Source: Tenrec ecaudatus
Taxonomy: Eukaryota > Chordata > Mammalia > Afrosoricida > Tenrecidae
NCBI RefSeq assembly: GCF_050624435.1
Contig: NC_134530.1
Location: 146,050,721 to 146,114,720, forward strand
Direction: 5' to 3'
Length of the DNA: 64,000 nucleotides
Below are positions 21,615 through 32,017 of this stretch, one piece after another (within the stretch, counting starts at the first letter, position 1; the number at the start of each line of letters is the position of its first letter). The notes beneath the pieces were generated by a model, which was given only the letters and a program-made list of their open reading frames with translations, was not told the DNA's origin and ran no database searches. The translations under genes and the position numbers were made by a program.

Positions 21615-21800
21615 GGAGGCAGGGTGGTGCAAATGGTTAGCATGCTTGACTGCTAACGGAGGGGGAGCTGGAAGTGCAAGTCCACCTGGCGGTGCCTGGT
21701 AATCAAAGCCTAGTAACTGCCATCTAAAAACCGGGCCATTGCAACCCTGTGGAGCACAGTTCTACCCGACAGGCACAGGTGGTCATGAGTGGGCCTCAGC
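21615..21800 (+). repeat. AfroSINE, diverged
   Basis: GGCAGGGTGGTGCAAATGGT and GCTTGACTGCTAACGGAGGG form the head and ATCAAAGCCTAGTAACTGCC the middle. It lies in C1orf162 intron 3. Confidence 0.65.
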
Positions 21801-22041
21801 CTCACAGCCACTTGTTTGTTGAGTGAGTAGGAGGGAGGGTGGAAGGAGAGCAGATTAAAACCTCCTGACCCACCCTCTCAGTAGCCTAAGACCTCAAATC
21901 CCTTCCCCTCGCCCTCCACCTTTCCCATCGCTAACCTACCCTCCCTATCCCCCTTTGCACCTGAGACCAAGGGGAGAGGCTTCTGATCCCTCCAGGTCCC
22001 ATTGATGAGACTTGTCCCCCTTCTTCCTGGCTTTGTGGCAG

Positions 22042-22079
22042 GTCACTCCAGTTCCCAAGTCCTGGATCCGCCGATGAAG
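22042..22079 (+). CDS. C1orf162: C1orf162 coding exon 4
   Basis: This is a 38-base exon (acceptor TGTGGCAG, donor ATGAAG|GTAATG). It encodes residues 70-82 (CHSSSQVLDPPMK), a cytoplasmic linker like the mammalian HSxxQxxDP segment. It enters in phase 1 and leaves in phase 0. Confidence 0.85.
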
Positions 22080-22155
22080 GTAATGCGGCCGCACTGTTTG
22101 CTGCCCTCGATGACAGTGGTGGCAGGGACTCTGGGTTTCCCCGGACCCTCTAGAC

Positions 22156-22363
22156 CAGGGATGGCAAACGGTGGCTCTTTCCACGTGGCTCTGAAGTAAA
22201 ATTGGACACTGAAAACAAAACTATCAGAGTTTCATTTATAAAAGTTGTAAAGGCTAGTTTTCCAATCATGGTGACTTCGTTTGTTTGTGCAAATCTCGAA
22301 TCATTTGTAAATTGTTGTGAGAGACGGGGTTTGCTCTTCTGTCTCAAAAGTTCGCCGACCCTG
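22156..22363 (+). mobile_element. hAT-type MITE (208 bp)
   Basis: The ends CAGGGATGGCAAAC and GTTCGCCGACCCTG form an imperfect inverted repeat. The flanks CTCTAGAC (22148-22155) and ATCTAGAG (22364-22371) are an 8-bp target duplication matching at six positions. There is no coding capacity. It lies in the last C1orf162 intron. Confidence 0.75.
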
Positions 22364-22453
22364 ATCTAGAGCAAACTTCCTCTGCTTCTGCAGAGGGTCC
22401 TGAATCTTCCTGCAAATGGAACCCACTCATCCCTCCCTTGTCTTTCTTGGCAG

Positions 22454-22585
22454 CTCTCGGCCACCTCAGAGGACTCGCTGACCTATGCCACCATGGCTTT
22501 CAGAACCTCATCAGCAAAGAGCACCCAGGTGACTGAAGACCACCAGGACCCCATTGTCTACGCTCAAATTAATGAGGTGAACTAG
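22454..22585 (+). CDS. C1orf162: C1orf162 last coding exon, tyrosine-motif tail
   Basis: It encodes residues 83-125 and TAG (acceptor TTGGCAG). Two tyrosine motifs are visible: SLTYATM at Tyr93, a YxxM sequence of the kind bound by PI3-kinase p85 SH2 domains, and IVYAQI at Tyr118, which fits the ITIM consensus (I/V/L/S)xYxx(I/V/L). Such motifs are typical of haematopoietic membrane adaptors and inhibitory receptors. The function is inferred from the motifs only. Confidence 0.9.
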   Translation, partial: LSATSEDSLTYATMAFRTSSAKSTQVTEDHQDPIVYAQINEVN

Positions 22586-22632
22586 GCCTGTTCCCGTCCC
22601 GCCAGTACCACCTCTGTGTGTTGTTTTCTCTT

Positions 22633-22638
22633 ATTAAA
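22633..22638 (+). other. C1orf162 polyadenylation signal ATTAAA
   Basis: This is the common ATTAAA variant, 48 bases after the stop codon. It implies a very short 3' UTR. Confidence 0.7.
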
Positions 22639-23029
22639 AATGTGGGACCACAGCCTGAGCTGGCAACGTTATCCAGCCATTTGGAAGAGCAGCGGTCAGT
22701 CTGTCTCCAGGGCAGAGGATCGCTTCCTGGCCCTCCCACTTGGACCTACAGCCTGTGGAACCGTGGAGGACCACACTGCCTGCTGTCCACCCTCCCAAGT
22801 GTGTGGCACTGAGCCAGTGCACAGACAATCGTGCCCTTGGAATGATTCCCTGGTCGGCTTTGAGGAGACAGCCCAGAGAGCAGTCTATCCGGATGACCCT
22901 TCTGCACTGCTGCGCTCTCTTCATGCGTCCGGCTCTGGGACCTTCTCCAGAGGTCAGCAAAGACTACCAGGCAGGCAGGTGATGGTGCCTGAAGTACAGT
23001 TAGGACCTACTGGGGTATGGGCTTCCAGC

Positions 23030-23150
23030 GTGTCCACGAACCTGCTGTGTTCACTGGGGCAGTTTGCTAATCTCTTTAGCATTAGTTCCTTCGAGCTGGT
23101 GTTGGAATGAAATGAGACACCATGTGCACAAGTGCTCTGTACATTCCAGC
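23030..23150 (+). repeat. MIR fragment
   Basis: CACTGGGGCAGTTTGCTAAT, CTCTTTAGC and GGAATGAAATGAGACACCAT follow the MIR order. Confidence 0.55.
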
Positions 23151-23280
23151 TCTCACTGCCACCCAGGAAGTTTGACTCACAGGACAGGGTAGAACTTTAC
23201 AGTAGAAAGCCTCATCTTTCTTCACTGAAGTGGCTGGTGGTTTTGAACTGCAGACCTTGTTAGCAGCTCAACAACGTCTA
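23150..23280 (-). repeat. AfroSINE, truncated
   Basis: It contains AGTTTGACTCACAGGACAGG and CTGGTGGTTTTGAACTGCAG, in reverse orientation. Confidence 0.7.
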
Positions 23281-23299
23281 TGTAAATACGAGGTCCCTA

Positions 23300-23445
23300 C
23301 TCCCTGGGTGGTGAAAGCTCTTAACCCCTAACCAGAAAGTTAGAGTTCTGAGTCCACCCACAAGCACCTCAGAAGAAAGGCCTGGCTATCTACTTCCCTG
23401 CACAAGGAGCCACAGAAACCCTGTGAAAACAGTTTTATTTACTGG
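23300..23445 (+). repeat. AfroSINE, truncated
   Basis: GTGGTGAAAGCTCTTAACCC and GAGTCCACCCACAAGCACCT form the head. It is head to head with the previous copy. Confidence 0.65.
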
Positions 23446-23759
23446 TTGAGGAGTGCAAGTCTATTGATCCAGGTGAGGTCGGCTGTGAGGAACTGCCTGG
23501 TTTTATGTAAAGCCTTTCAAATGCAGATTCCCACCACCTTGCTATATAGCATAAGAGGTGTGCATAACCATCTTTTGTGGGCACTAAAGTACTGATTCAT
23601 TTAAATGCCAATCCCAAATAATACCCCAAAGCAATCCCATTTTAACATTCTTTAAGAAAATAATAAAGAAAATCCAGGAAAATCCTTTCTTCCTCTTTAA
23701 AAAAATGTTGGAAGGCTAACTAAAAGCAGTTTTATGGAGTATGACTAATTAAACTATGA

Positions 23760-24142
23760 GGGAGCCCTGGTGGTACTGTCTCCTTAGCCGTTGTAATTAG
23801 GCATACTTAATGAAACCGTACTGGCGGCGCTGTCAGGGAGCCCGGGTGGGGATGGGCTGCAGCTGCAACCTGTGAGGTCCGCGGTTGGAAACCACCGCCT
23901 CTCTCCGTGGGCTGGAGAGCAGGCTTTCCACTCCCACAAACAGTTCCAGGCTCCGAGCGTGTCCCGGGCCGCTATGAGCGGGCATCGGCTGGACGGCATC
24001 GAGCTCGGCCGTCGGGGTTTGAAGGGTGCCGTGAGAAGCGTTTCAAACCCCCAGCAGCTCCGTGAGAGGAAGAGGAGGCTTTCCGTTCTGCAAAGGGGCA
24101 AATAGCATTATGCATCAGAATAGACTCAATGGTAGAGCATTT
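23760..24142 (+). repeat. Compound AfroSINE cluster
   Basis: A GGAGCCCTGGTGGTACTGTC head at 23761 is interrupted by a second, GC-rich copy (GGAGCCCGGGTGGGGATGGG at 23837, tail near 23990-24020). SINE-like middle sequence and a tail (CAGAATAGACTCAATGG) follow at 24115-24140. The arrangement is nested or tandem. Confidence 0.7.
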
Positions 24143-24451
24143 TGTTCTTTAATTAAAACTATACAACTGTTTTGTGCATGAATAATCAGTCGTTGGGATC
24201 AAATTTAAAGGGGGTGAAAAAAGCAAACCAAAATGCGTGAGGAAACTTAAGAGTAGGTTGAAGGTGGCATTTCACATCACTTAGGGGGGATGGTTTATTG
24301 AATAAATGTTGCGATTAAAAAATAAGTGTCAGATAAAATAAATTAAAAATAAAAACCACATGAGTTCATTTTTTTAAGTGGAAGAATTGAATAAAATAAT
24401 CTGAAAGTGACTTGAGCACAAGCCCAGACTCCAGAAAAGATTAACTTATAA

Positions 24452-24645
24452 AATAAGAGCCCTGGTGGCAGAGTGGCTACGTGTTGGGCTGCTAACCACA
24501 GGTCAGCAGTTCAAAACCACCAGCCACTCTGAGGGAGAAAATGAAGCTTTCTGTTCCCACAAGAAGTTAGTCTCTGAAACTCGCAGGGGCATTCCACTCG
24601 TCTGATAAGGTTGGAAGGGGCTGGACTCAACTTGAGGGCTATGAG
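24452..24645 (+). repeat. AfroSINE copy
   Basis: The head AAGAGCCCTGGTGGCAGAGT / GGGCTGCTAACCACAGGTC is clean. The tail (CTGGACTCAACTTGAGGGC) is diverged. Confidence 0.88.
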
Positions 24646-24861
24646 TCACAAACTGCATCTTAAAGTCAAAAGCTTGCAAAACATTTGCAAACTATCTCAT
24701 GGAAAGGGATTGGCTTTCTTAAAATGCAAAGCGCTCCCATACATCACAGGGGGGGAAAAAGGAACCAGTAATAAAAAATGTCAAGTTATAAGGGTCAACA
24801 AGCCACAGGAAAGGAAATATAAATGGTCCTTAATCATATGAAAAGATACCTAACTTCATTC

Positions 24862-25085
24862 TTTGGGGTTTTTAAAATCATTTTATTGGGGGTTCATACA
24901 GCTCTTATCACATCCATACATCCATTGTATCAAGCGTATTTGTACATGTGTTGCCACCATCATTTCCAAAACATTTTCTTTCTACTTGAGCCCTTGGTAT
25001 CAGTTCCTCTTTTTCCCCTCCCCTCCCACCCTCATGAACCCTTGATAATTTATAAATCATTTCTATGTTCATATTTCTAACATCA
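24862..25085 (-). mobile_element. L1 3' end, short
   Basis: Reversed tail GGGGTTTTTAAAATCATTTT, then ATTGGGGGTTCATACAGCTC...GTGTTGCCACCATCATTTCC. Only about 220 bases of the 3' UTR were inserted. Confidence 0.85.
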
Positions 25086-25639
25086 CTCTTAATAAGAGAA
25101 ATTCAAATTAGATAATACATATTCAACAACATCACTATTTGAAATATTAAAAAAGAAAGTGTCTAAGCCAGATGGTGAGAAACCAAGACAAGCGCGGGGC
25201 TAGTGGGGGACTCAGTGGATACAGTTACCGTGGAAGCAATTTGGGATCCCTAACAATACTTCAAAATAAATTTCTAAAACGGTATCCTACTTAAGTATAT
25301 GGAAAACCACCTATCTAATTTTAGTTGTAGAGTTAATAAAGTTGGATGGCACGTACTGAGACATATTACCATCCAGGTGCTATTCTCAGTGCTTAGAATG
25401 GGGAAAGCCCAAAGCCCACCGCCATGGGGTCACCCCATTCCCAGCAACCCTCCAGACCCAGCAGAGCCGCCCCTTTGGGTTTCCAAGGCTCTACTTCTCC
25501 ACAGGGCCGGGAGCCCTTATCGTCCCCCTTGAAGCAGCTGCTGGATTCGCATTGCTGATTTGGGGTTAGCAGCCCAAATCTAACCAGTGATGCCGCGATG
25601 ACTCTTTTTGGCACATATTTAAAAACCAGTCAAGTAAAA

Positions 25640-25835
25640 CACCCAAGTCGCTGTCAGGGAGTCATTCTGACTTCTCATGACCCTATAGGACAGGCGAGAA
25701 TCACCCCCATGGGCTTCTGAGACTTAACTCTTCATGAGAGCAAAAAACTCCATCTTGGGCCTGTGGAGCTATTGGTGGTTTCAAACTGCTGACCTTGCAT
25801 TTAGCAACCCTGGGGTGAGCCAGGCTCCTAGAGCT
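25640..25835 (-). repeat. AfroSINE copy
   Basis: TGACCCTATAGGACAGGCGA and ATTGGTGGTTTCAAACTGCT are diagnostic reversed blocks. Confidence 0.8.
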
Positions 25836-25985
25836 GTGTTGAATCTTCACAAAACACTTAGGTTATAACGGTTATTATTCTCATCATTCCAGAAATGCAG
25901 GCAAAGGTTAAGTGGCTTCCCTGAGTCTACACTGCTAGTAAGTCATGGCAGCAGGATTCACACCTGGTAGGCTGACTGCAGGCTT
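25835..25985 (-). repeat. MIR fragment
   Basis: TTATTCTCATCATTCCAGAA, GTTAAGTGGCTTCCCTGAGT and CTGCTAGTAAGTCATGGCAG follow the reversed MIR consensus. Confidence 0.65.
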
Positions 25986-26204
25986 TGTGCGCATCCATTG
26001 GGCTCCCCATGGGAACAGTGAGAGGGGGACAGGCCCCTCCTGGCTCCATAAGCGGGGCCTGGTGAGTGGAGTTCAGTGTAACTGCCAGAAAGCTGGAGGC
26101 AGCCGTCTCTATGGAAACAGCTCTAAGGGCCATTGTTAATGGAAAGGTGCAAGTTGGTGGATGGAGCTTTTTATTTGCCACAATCCTGTCGAATGTATAC
26201 ACAC

Positions 26205-26408
26205 ACACAAGTCCCAACTCACCGCCATCGAGTCAATTCTGACTCACAGAGACCCTATAGGGCAGAGTAGAACTTCCCTTTGGGGTTTCCAGAGTGGTAA
26301 ATCTTGACAGAAACAAAAAGCCTCAAATTTCTCCCTTGCAGCAGCTGGTGAGTTTGAACTGCTGACCTTGCAGTCCATCGTGTAACCACGAAACCACCAG
26401 GGTTCCTA
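26205..26408 (-). repeat. AfroSINE, complete
   Basis: AACTCACCGCCATCGAGTCA, GACCCTATAGGGCAGAGTAG, GAGTTTGAACTGCTGACCTT and CACGAAACCACCAGGGTTCC cover tail to head. Confidence 0.9.
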
Positions 26409-26419
26409 TATGCACATAC

Positions 26420-27160
26420 ACTTGTATCTCTGTGGACGGGCACACGGGTAAACGGGCCAGAGTGACAGTTCCAGGAAGAGGAACTTGGTAAATGTAGGGC
26501 AGGAAGGGGGAGGAAGTATGCTTTCCCTTACCAAAACACAGTTTGGCATATCTTCTGAAGTTGTTCATTTGCCCTGCTGAGTATCTTCTAAAAGGGGGCT
26601 CCTCTGAATTCTGAACCAGCAGAGAAACATGACAAAGGACACAGCAAATAGAGTTCAAAACCTCATCTTTATTACTAGGGTAGGGGATGCTGGAGAATCG
26701 AGCTTGTGGTGCAGCAGCAGAGAAGTGGGCTTCAAAGATTGTACCCCACGCGATGATACTGTTGGGCCAGGGCCACCCCAGCACCAGCCTCCTCTGGGTC
26801 ATGAGCTCAGCCTGCCCACAGGGGTTGCGGGAGAGATCACAGACCCTGTAGAAGAGGAAAACGGGGGCAAGCAGGTGGTAGAGCATGTCTGTCTGGTTCC
26901 TACCCCCACTCCCTTCTCTGCAGGATGACTCCACCACCCACGGCTTGTCGATAAGGCTCTGACCGCAGGGAAGGAAGTTGGGGGAGAAGCCGCCTGCACA
27001 CAGCTCTTTAAAAATTGCTTTAAATAGACAAGGCGACTAAAGTTCAAGGATGTGGGAAAACGATTGCCAGCTGAACATCACTGGGCTAACATTTGGCAAA
27101 ACCCATCCTGCGCTCCGACTCCCAATTCCTTGCGTCTTGGTTCCCCCCAGCAGGCCGCAC
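26420..27160. other. Unassigned stretch with a minus-strand open frame
   Basis: A 204-codon open frame (26937-26323, minus) has no domain I recognise. A minus-strand AATAAA (plus TTTATT) lies near 26670. No splice partners are evident, and part of the frame runs into the SINE at 26205-26408. It could be a non-coding exon or simply chance. Confidence 0.35.
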
Positions 27161-27312
27161 AGTGCTTGCTGCTTATCATCCAAGCGCGTCCCAAGGACTC
27201 GCCAGTAAGTCCCCACAAAACACCTTGCATGTCAATCATTATTCTCATCAGCGAGGTGACGGAAATTGAGGCACAAACGGGCTAAATAAGCTGCTGGTGA
27301 GTAGCTGAAGTA
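27160..27312 (-). repeat. MIR fragment
   Basis: ATCATTATTCTCATCAGCGA, GGTGACGGAAATTGAGGCAC and AAACGGGCTAAATAAGCTGC fit the reversed MIR core. Confidence 0.6.
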
Positions 27313-27319
27313 GGGGTCC

Positions 27320-27430
27320 TACTGGCAGGCACAATGGTTAAGTGCCCGGCTGCCAAGGACGAAGCCTGCAATGTAAGGCCACCACACAGGAACAGGCAGT
27401 AGCTGGGAGACCAGGCAGGTAGTCAGTGGG
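27320..27430 (+). repeat. AfroSINE head fragment
   Basis: CTGGCAGGCACAATGGTTAA, GTGCCCGGCTGCCAAGGACG and GTAAGGCCACCACACAGG resemble the SINE head. Confidence 0.5.
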
Positions 27431-28284
27431 CATGATCACGGGTGTGCAGAGACAGCAGCTCCTCTAGGAGAAAAACTTAGGCTCCGGGGCCCATGAGGCA
27501 GTCTGTGGGTACGAATGGGTCGAAGAGAAAGGTTTGCTGACGGAAATGCTGCCGGAGGTGGTAAGGGGAGAGTGGAGGGCAGCAGAGGCCACGCCATGAT
27601 CTCCCATTAACCCCCAGGAGGTCTCTCCAGGTTTCAGCCGCTCCCAACCTCCGCTCTGACCTCAAACGACTGCCAATCCTGGGACCCCAAGCCGCACCAG
27701 CTTCTCAGCTCAACATTGCCCTTCAGTCACCCGCTTGTCAATCGAATATCCAATGACTCACTCTTCTTCGGGGTTTTGGACGATTCCTGTCTTTAACAGG
27801 ACAGCCCCAGACAAAGTGTTGCTTTTAGTTTTCATCCCATGAGAACATGCATGCAACCAGTCTTCCTCCCTGAGTCAGCAGATAATTAACTGACCGTAGA
27901 GTCACAGGATCTTTGCAGGTGAAGGGGAGAAAAAGAGGCTCTTGACTCCAGGAATCTGAGCAAGCCTGTAGGATTCTCAGGAGAAATAGTTGTCCAAATT
28001 GGGTGAGTGCAAATCTTCTAAGACATCTCTGGACATTTTCACTGGTTTGTGAGATTGGTATCTGCACTTGGCCTAGATGGTAGGATGGCCTAACAGAGAC
28101 CAAATTGGGTTTCGATTTGCAGGAGTTGTTGTCTAGCAACCCCTTTACAGTGGCCATAGAACAGGGATTAGGGTTGTCTTGTTTCTCGGGGGGCGGGGGG
28201 AGATTCGTTTTAATGTTGCTTGGTCTGTGACTCTGGGATGGGAGCAATATGGAAATCATAAAGAATTCTAAAACTCAAAATACC

Positions 28285-28482
28285 CCTCACCACCATTGAC
28301 TTGATTCCAACTCAAGGTAACCCTGTAGACAGAGAACTGCCCTTGTGGGTTTCAGACACCATCAATCTTCTGGGGGAGCAGAAAGCCTCGCCTTTCTTCT
28401 GTGGAGCAGCCGGTGGGTTTGAACCTCTGACCTTGTGGCTAACACTCAACTCATCACTCTCTTTGCTACCAGGGCTCCTCGT
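28285..28482 (-). repeat. AfroSINE, complete
   Basis: CTCACCACCATTGACTTGAT, GCCGGTGGGTTTGAACCTCT and TTGCTACCAGGGCTCC cover tail to head. Confidence 0.88.
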
Positions 28483-28489
28483 GATGGAT

Positions 28490-29530
28490 GGGAAGAGCGG
28501 AAATGCAATCCGTGCCCATACCACTTCCCAGCAGGCTGCTGAGTAGCTGTGGACAGAGGGCTAGGGTGCCAGCTGAAGGAACCGTGCTCACTAAAGTCTT
28601 TGGGCGTCTCTGGAGCTAAGTGCCCAGCACACATGCAGAATGGTGTCCAGAGTCACTTGCCTTGTGCCGGGCTTGCTTCATATCACAGGGGGCCTTGAGC
28701 TAATTGAAGACTGAAGCTAGCTAGCACCCCACTAGAAGAGACCATGAGTCCTTGAGGTGTTGAGAGAGCAGCGGAGGTAATAGTGGGGGTGGGGTGGGCT
28801 TGGAAACCTCTAGAAATAGCAGGAGAGACGCTGTGTGTGGTGGGAAGATGGGGTTGAGGGGACAAGGGCACAGTCGTGTAGGTGAGGGATAAGAGCAATA
28901 GTCATTAATGGAATTGATGATAATTAGCACTCACTTGTGCCCAAAGGCTGTGGAATATCTCCATCCTGATTTCTATCTCTAGACATGCCTGAATTCATCA
29001 CTCTGTGGTTCCGCATTGATCCACATCTCAGTTCAGTCTGGTGGTTATTTCCCCATAAAGCATATGATTCATGTCCACAGTCTGTTCACCAAGAAAGCCT
29101 GAGCACTACTGTTTTAATCTCTTCATCGTTTTGGGTAGCAAAGCATTGGGCACCAAGTCTGAACTGAATTGGAAGATTACATTTTCAAAAAAACCTTTCC
29201 AGAAAGACCGTTCCCATGATATGCCCAGAGAAGTCATACCATGAAGTTCATTCAACACTGGCCAGAGATTTATTGGCTAACGATGAAAATAACAAGTCAC
29301 CTCTGATCCCCAGGCCCAGATTAAGCACCTCCTATTCCCTCGACCTGCTTCCGACTAATCGAATGCACAAGGACTAAGATCTTGAGAGCCTGACTGTAGC
29401 CCTCACAGCTGCTCTGGCCAGTGTGGTTCTTGTTGAAAGCAAACGATTGTGAGCAAGGTGGCAGAGAACCTTCAAAGGGCCTGTGAGATCGGAGTCAGTC
29501 TGAGACGGTGACCACTTACTTGGCGTGGTG
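28490..29530. other. Unassigned stretch downstream of TMIGD3
   Basis: I recognise no gene or repeat family here. A second minus-strand AATAAA (plus TTTATT at 29269-29274) could serve as a distal poly(A) site for TMIGD3. Confidence 0.4.
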
Positions 29531-29533
29531 GTT

Positions 29534-29652
29534 CTAACGTAGCATCACTTTATTTAGGAATGAAATAAGATAAATCTTCAGTTCCATCCGTTCGGTCTGA
29601 GCTGTCTCCTTTGAAGTCAGGACACGCAAGAGGAGCTTCAGAGAGTCCCCTA
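29534..29652 (-). CDS. TMIGD3: TMIGD3 last coding exon
   Basis: The acceptor lies at 29653-29654 (CAACAAAG on the minus strand). It encodes residues 203-241; VGDSLKLLLRVLTSKETAQT then ERM matches the C-terminus of mammalian TMIGD3. The frame does not stop after ERM as I recall for human but runs 16 more residues (ELKIYLISFLNKVMLR) to TAG at 29536-29534. A minus-strand AATAAA (plus 29549-29554) lies inside this extension. The exon is accepted because it completes an otherwise phase-consistent gene. Confidence 0.85.
29549..29554 (-). other. Candidate TMIGD3 polyadenylation signal inside the reading frame
   Basis: AATAAA on the minus strand overlaps codons 235-237 of TMIGD3. It ends 13 bases before the TAG stop codon begins. 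Confidence 0.5.
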
Positions 29653-30159
29653 CTTTGTTGGGGAATAGAAAAGGTTAAGGGAGCTGAGACCTAGCACTTG
29701 CCTCTGCTTCGTTTTTATGCAGCAAAAGTTGGCAAACCCTGTCATCTGGGGCCTACACATCAAAGTTTGTCACCAATATAACAATATTCACAGATGACAT
29801 TTCGGGACAGCTCAGTGATCATTCAATGGAAATTATTGGTTACACCTGGCTTGCATTCACCCATCACCAAGCTTTTGTGATATGAACGTGATTGTGGTCC
29901 AAGAGTGTGGTGTTTCAATTGCCTGAGTGCAAGGTAACCGGCCAAGGCCACAGCAGGTTGTACAATGCCTTGCTAAGGAGGAATGTGGTTGGGTGTTGGT
30001 GCCTCAACTTTCACAGCACCACGTGTTTCTCCTTTAGGGCACCTCTTCCCATTGGCAATGTTGCATGTGTGCGTGCGTGCATGTGTGTGTGCGTGTGTGT
30101 TAGTGGGCACTTCGCTCACACTACATCAGCAGTACCGGGAAGGCAGATGCTTCTTCTTT

Positions 30160-30222
30160 GGCTCATCCCCAGCAGGTAGCATGGTCCTTGTTTGTTGAAT
30201 GAATGAATGAACGAATGAACAC
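30160..30222 (+). repeat. L2-like 3' tail
   Basis: CCCCAGCAGGTAGCATGGTC, then TTGTTTGTTGAATGAATGAA, is the typical end of an L2 LINE with GAAT repeats. Confidence 0.55.
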
Positions 30223-30547
30223 ACATACAAACAATTCCTGGGGAATGTGAGGAGGTTTTCAATTGACAGAGCAGAAAACAGGCCTGGGGGTGGGGGGAGA
30301 AGAAGAACTGTCCAACATGGTGACTGAAAGAAGTGGCCATGATTTTTGTAAAAATCCACACTGCCATTGTATCCCCCTGGGAGCTGTCTTGAGCAAAAAC
30401 GGAGAAAATGGTGTTCGCATGCGCCACGGTCCTATAGGCCCTAAGGGCAAGCACGCCAAGGCGTCTGTAGGAGCCAATGCTTCGACTTCTTAGGGCTCTT
30501 GCTATCTGGACAGTGGTCCCAAATGTCACATGAAAAGTATCAGACCT

Positions 30548-31136
30548 TGTGGGAAACAGAATGATTTCTCCTAAGTAGTTTCCCCCAAATATATGTTAGA
30601 TATAGGACATTGCTTGCAACTAATGGTAAATGATTGTCAAGGTATCTCCCTGAAGACTCCCAGCTATCCAGAGCAAGCAGACACCATTGTCCCTCCCACA
30701 ATCAGCAGGGCTCAGTCCCTGCTGTTAGGGACAGTGGATCGCTCCCCCCTGGAATCTTAGAGTCTCTAGCTGTAAGGCAACCAGGGTTAGGCCGCCATCA
30801 TGAATGTAGGGTCTGCCCATTTTGTCACATGTGTACCCTTATTCCCTCCTCTTCCAATAGCATATGAACCCCTAGATCACCCCCTCCCATTACTGTATTA
30901 CCCATAGCACAGCTCTTTCCTGTGACGCATGTCTTCACCTGTAATAGCGGGCTTGCATGTCCCAAGAGAATATGTAAGCCTTAGTTAGCAATAAATCTCT
31001 CTCTCTGCACGTGGACCACCAAGTGAGGCTGAGGTAAGCATGCTACCGTGACATGTGTCTGACTCCATTATTTCAATCTCTCTTCGAGCTCTCATGCTCT
31101 CTATGACTTTATTATAATCTTTATCTCAACAGTACA
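30548..31136 (+). mobile_element. Candidate retroviral LTR with adjacent primer-binding-site-like sequence
   Basis: This segment starts TGTGGGAAAC and ends GTACA, giving TG...CA borders. An AATAAA at 30990-30995 is followed by a CT-rich U5-like region. Directly after it, TGCGCCCATCGAAC (31139-31152) resembles a degraded lysine-tRNA primer-binding site. No internal retroviral genes follow and no target duplication was found, so it would be a 5' LTR remnant or a truncated solo LTR. It lies in the last TMIGD3 intron, antisense to the gene. The assignment is structural only. Confidence 0.5.
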
Positions 31137-32017
31137 ATTGCGCCCATCGAACCTGCGGCTAGTTGGGGAGGGGGCTGGCCTTTCCCCCACAAGACCTCAT
31201 GGCCTGAAGCTTTAGATTTTAAATTCTTATGGCTACAGCCTGTGCAGGGCCTTAGCAGGTGTTGTTTCCTTCTTTCTCTGAAATAGTGCTTTCCTGCACC
31301 TCTGTCTCTAGAGAAGATTGGTGTCTCACTGGTCATCTCCGGGCCTGTGGTCAGGCCGACTGTCTCTTCATGATCTTAGAGTGTATCTGTGGTTTTGGGG
31401 CATCATTTTTAAAAGAAGAAGAAAAAAGGGGGGGGGGGAACCCTCCAGGGGCAACAGTGGCCCGCATCTGACCTTTCTGCCATTGTGTCTAGAGAACACA
31501 GCTGTGTGTTTACAGAATCACCACATGGTGGCCCCCAAGGTCCACTGGACTGAGAGCCCAGCTCCTGAGAGCCCTCTCCTGGTGCCCCCAAGGGAAGGAA
31601 AGACGGATCCACAGAGCACCTATCAGGAAGGAGGCGGCTGTGCACAGCAGGTCCTGGGACAAAACCCAGAGAGGAAACTTACCAAGTGTGTGGGAACCAC
31701 AGAAGAATCTTGGCCGTTCGGGGAGCTGCTCGGTAGGCTTTTACCTATAATCACTGAGAGGCAAAGGGCAACACAACGATACTGAGCCTCGTCCTTGGCT
31801 CAGGACTAGGACCAAGTGAGGTAATAACTGATCTCAGGAGAACTTTCTATGCCTGCTCACTCCGGGGTCCCAGAGACTCCCTTGGCAGGGACCTTGGCTC
31901 CTACTCCTTTCAGATGGGTGGCGTTTCCTCCCATCAAAGAGTAAGGCTGCCTCCAAAGGGTGTGTGTTGGAGAGGCTCCGGCCTCCTTCCGTCCTGGGAC
32001 CTCCTTCTGTCCAGATC

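Noticed and set aside
22616-23110. 164-codon frame just after C1orf162
   Set aside because: It starts in the C1orf162 3' UTR, crosses the poly(A) signal and ends in a MIR fragment. No domain is visible.
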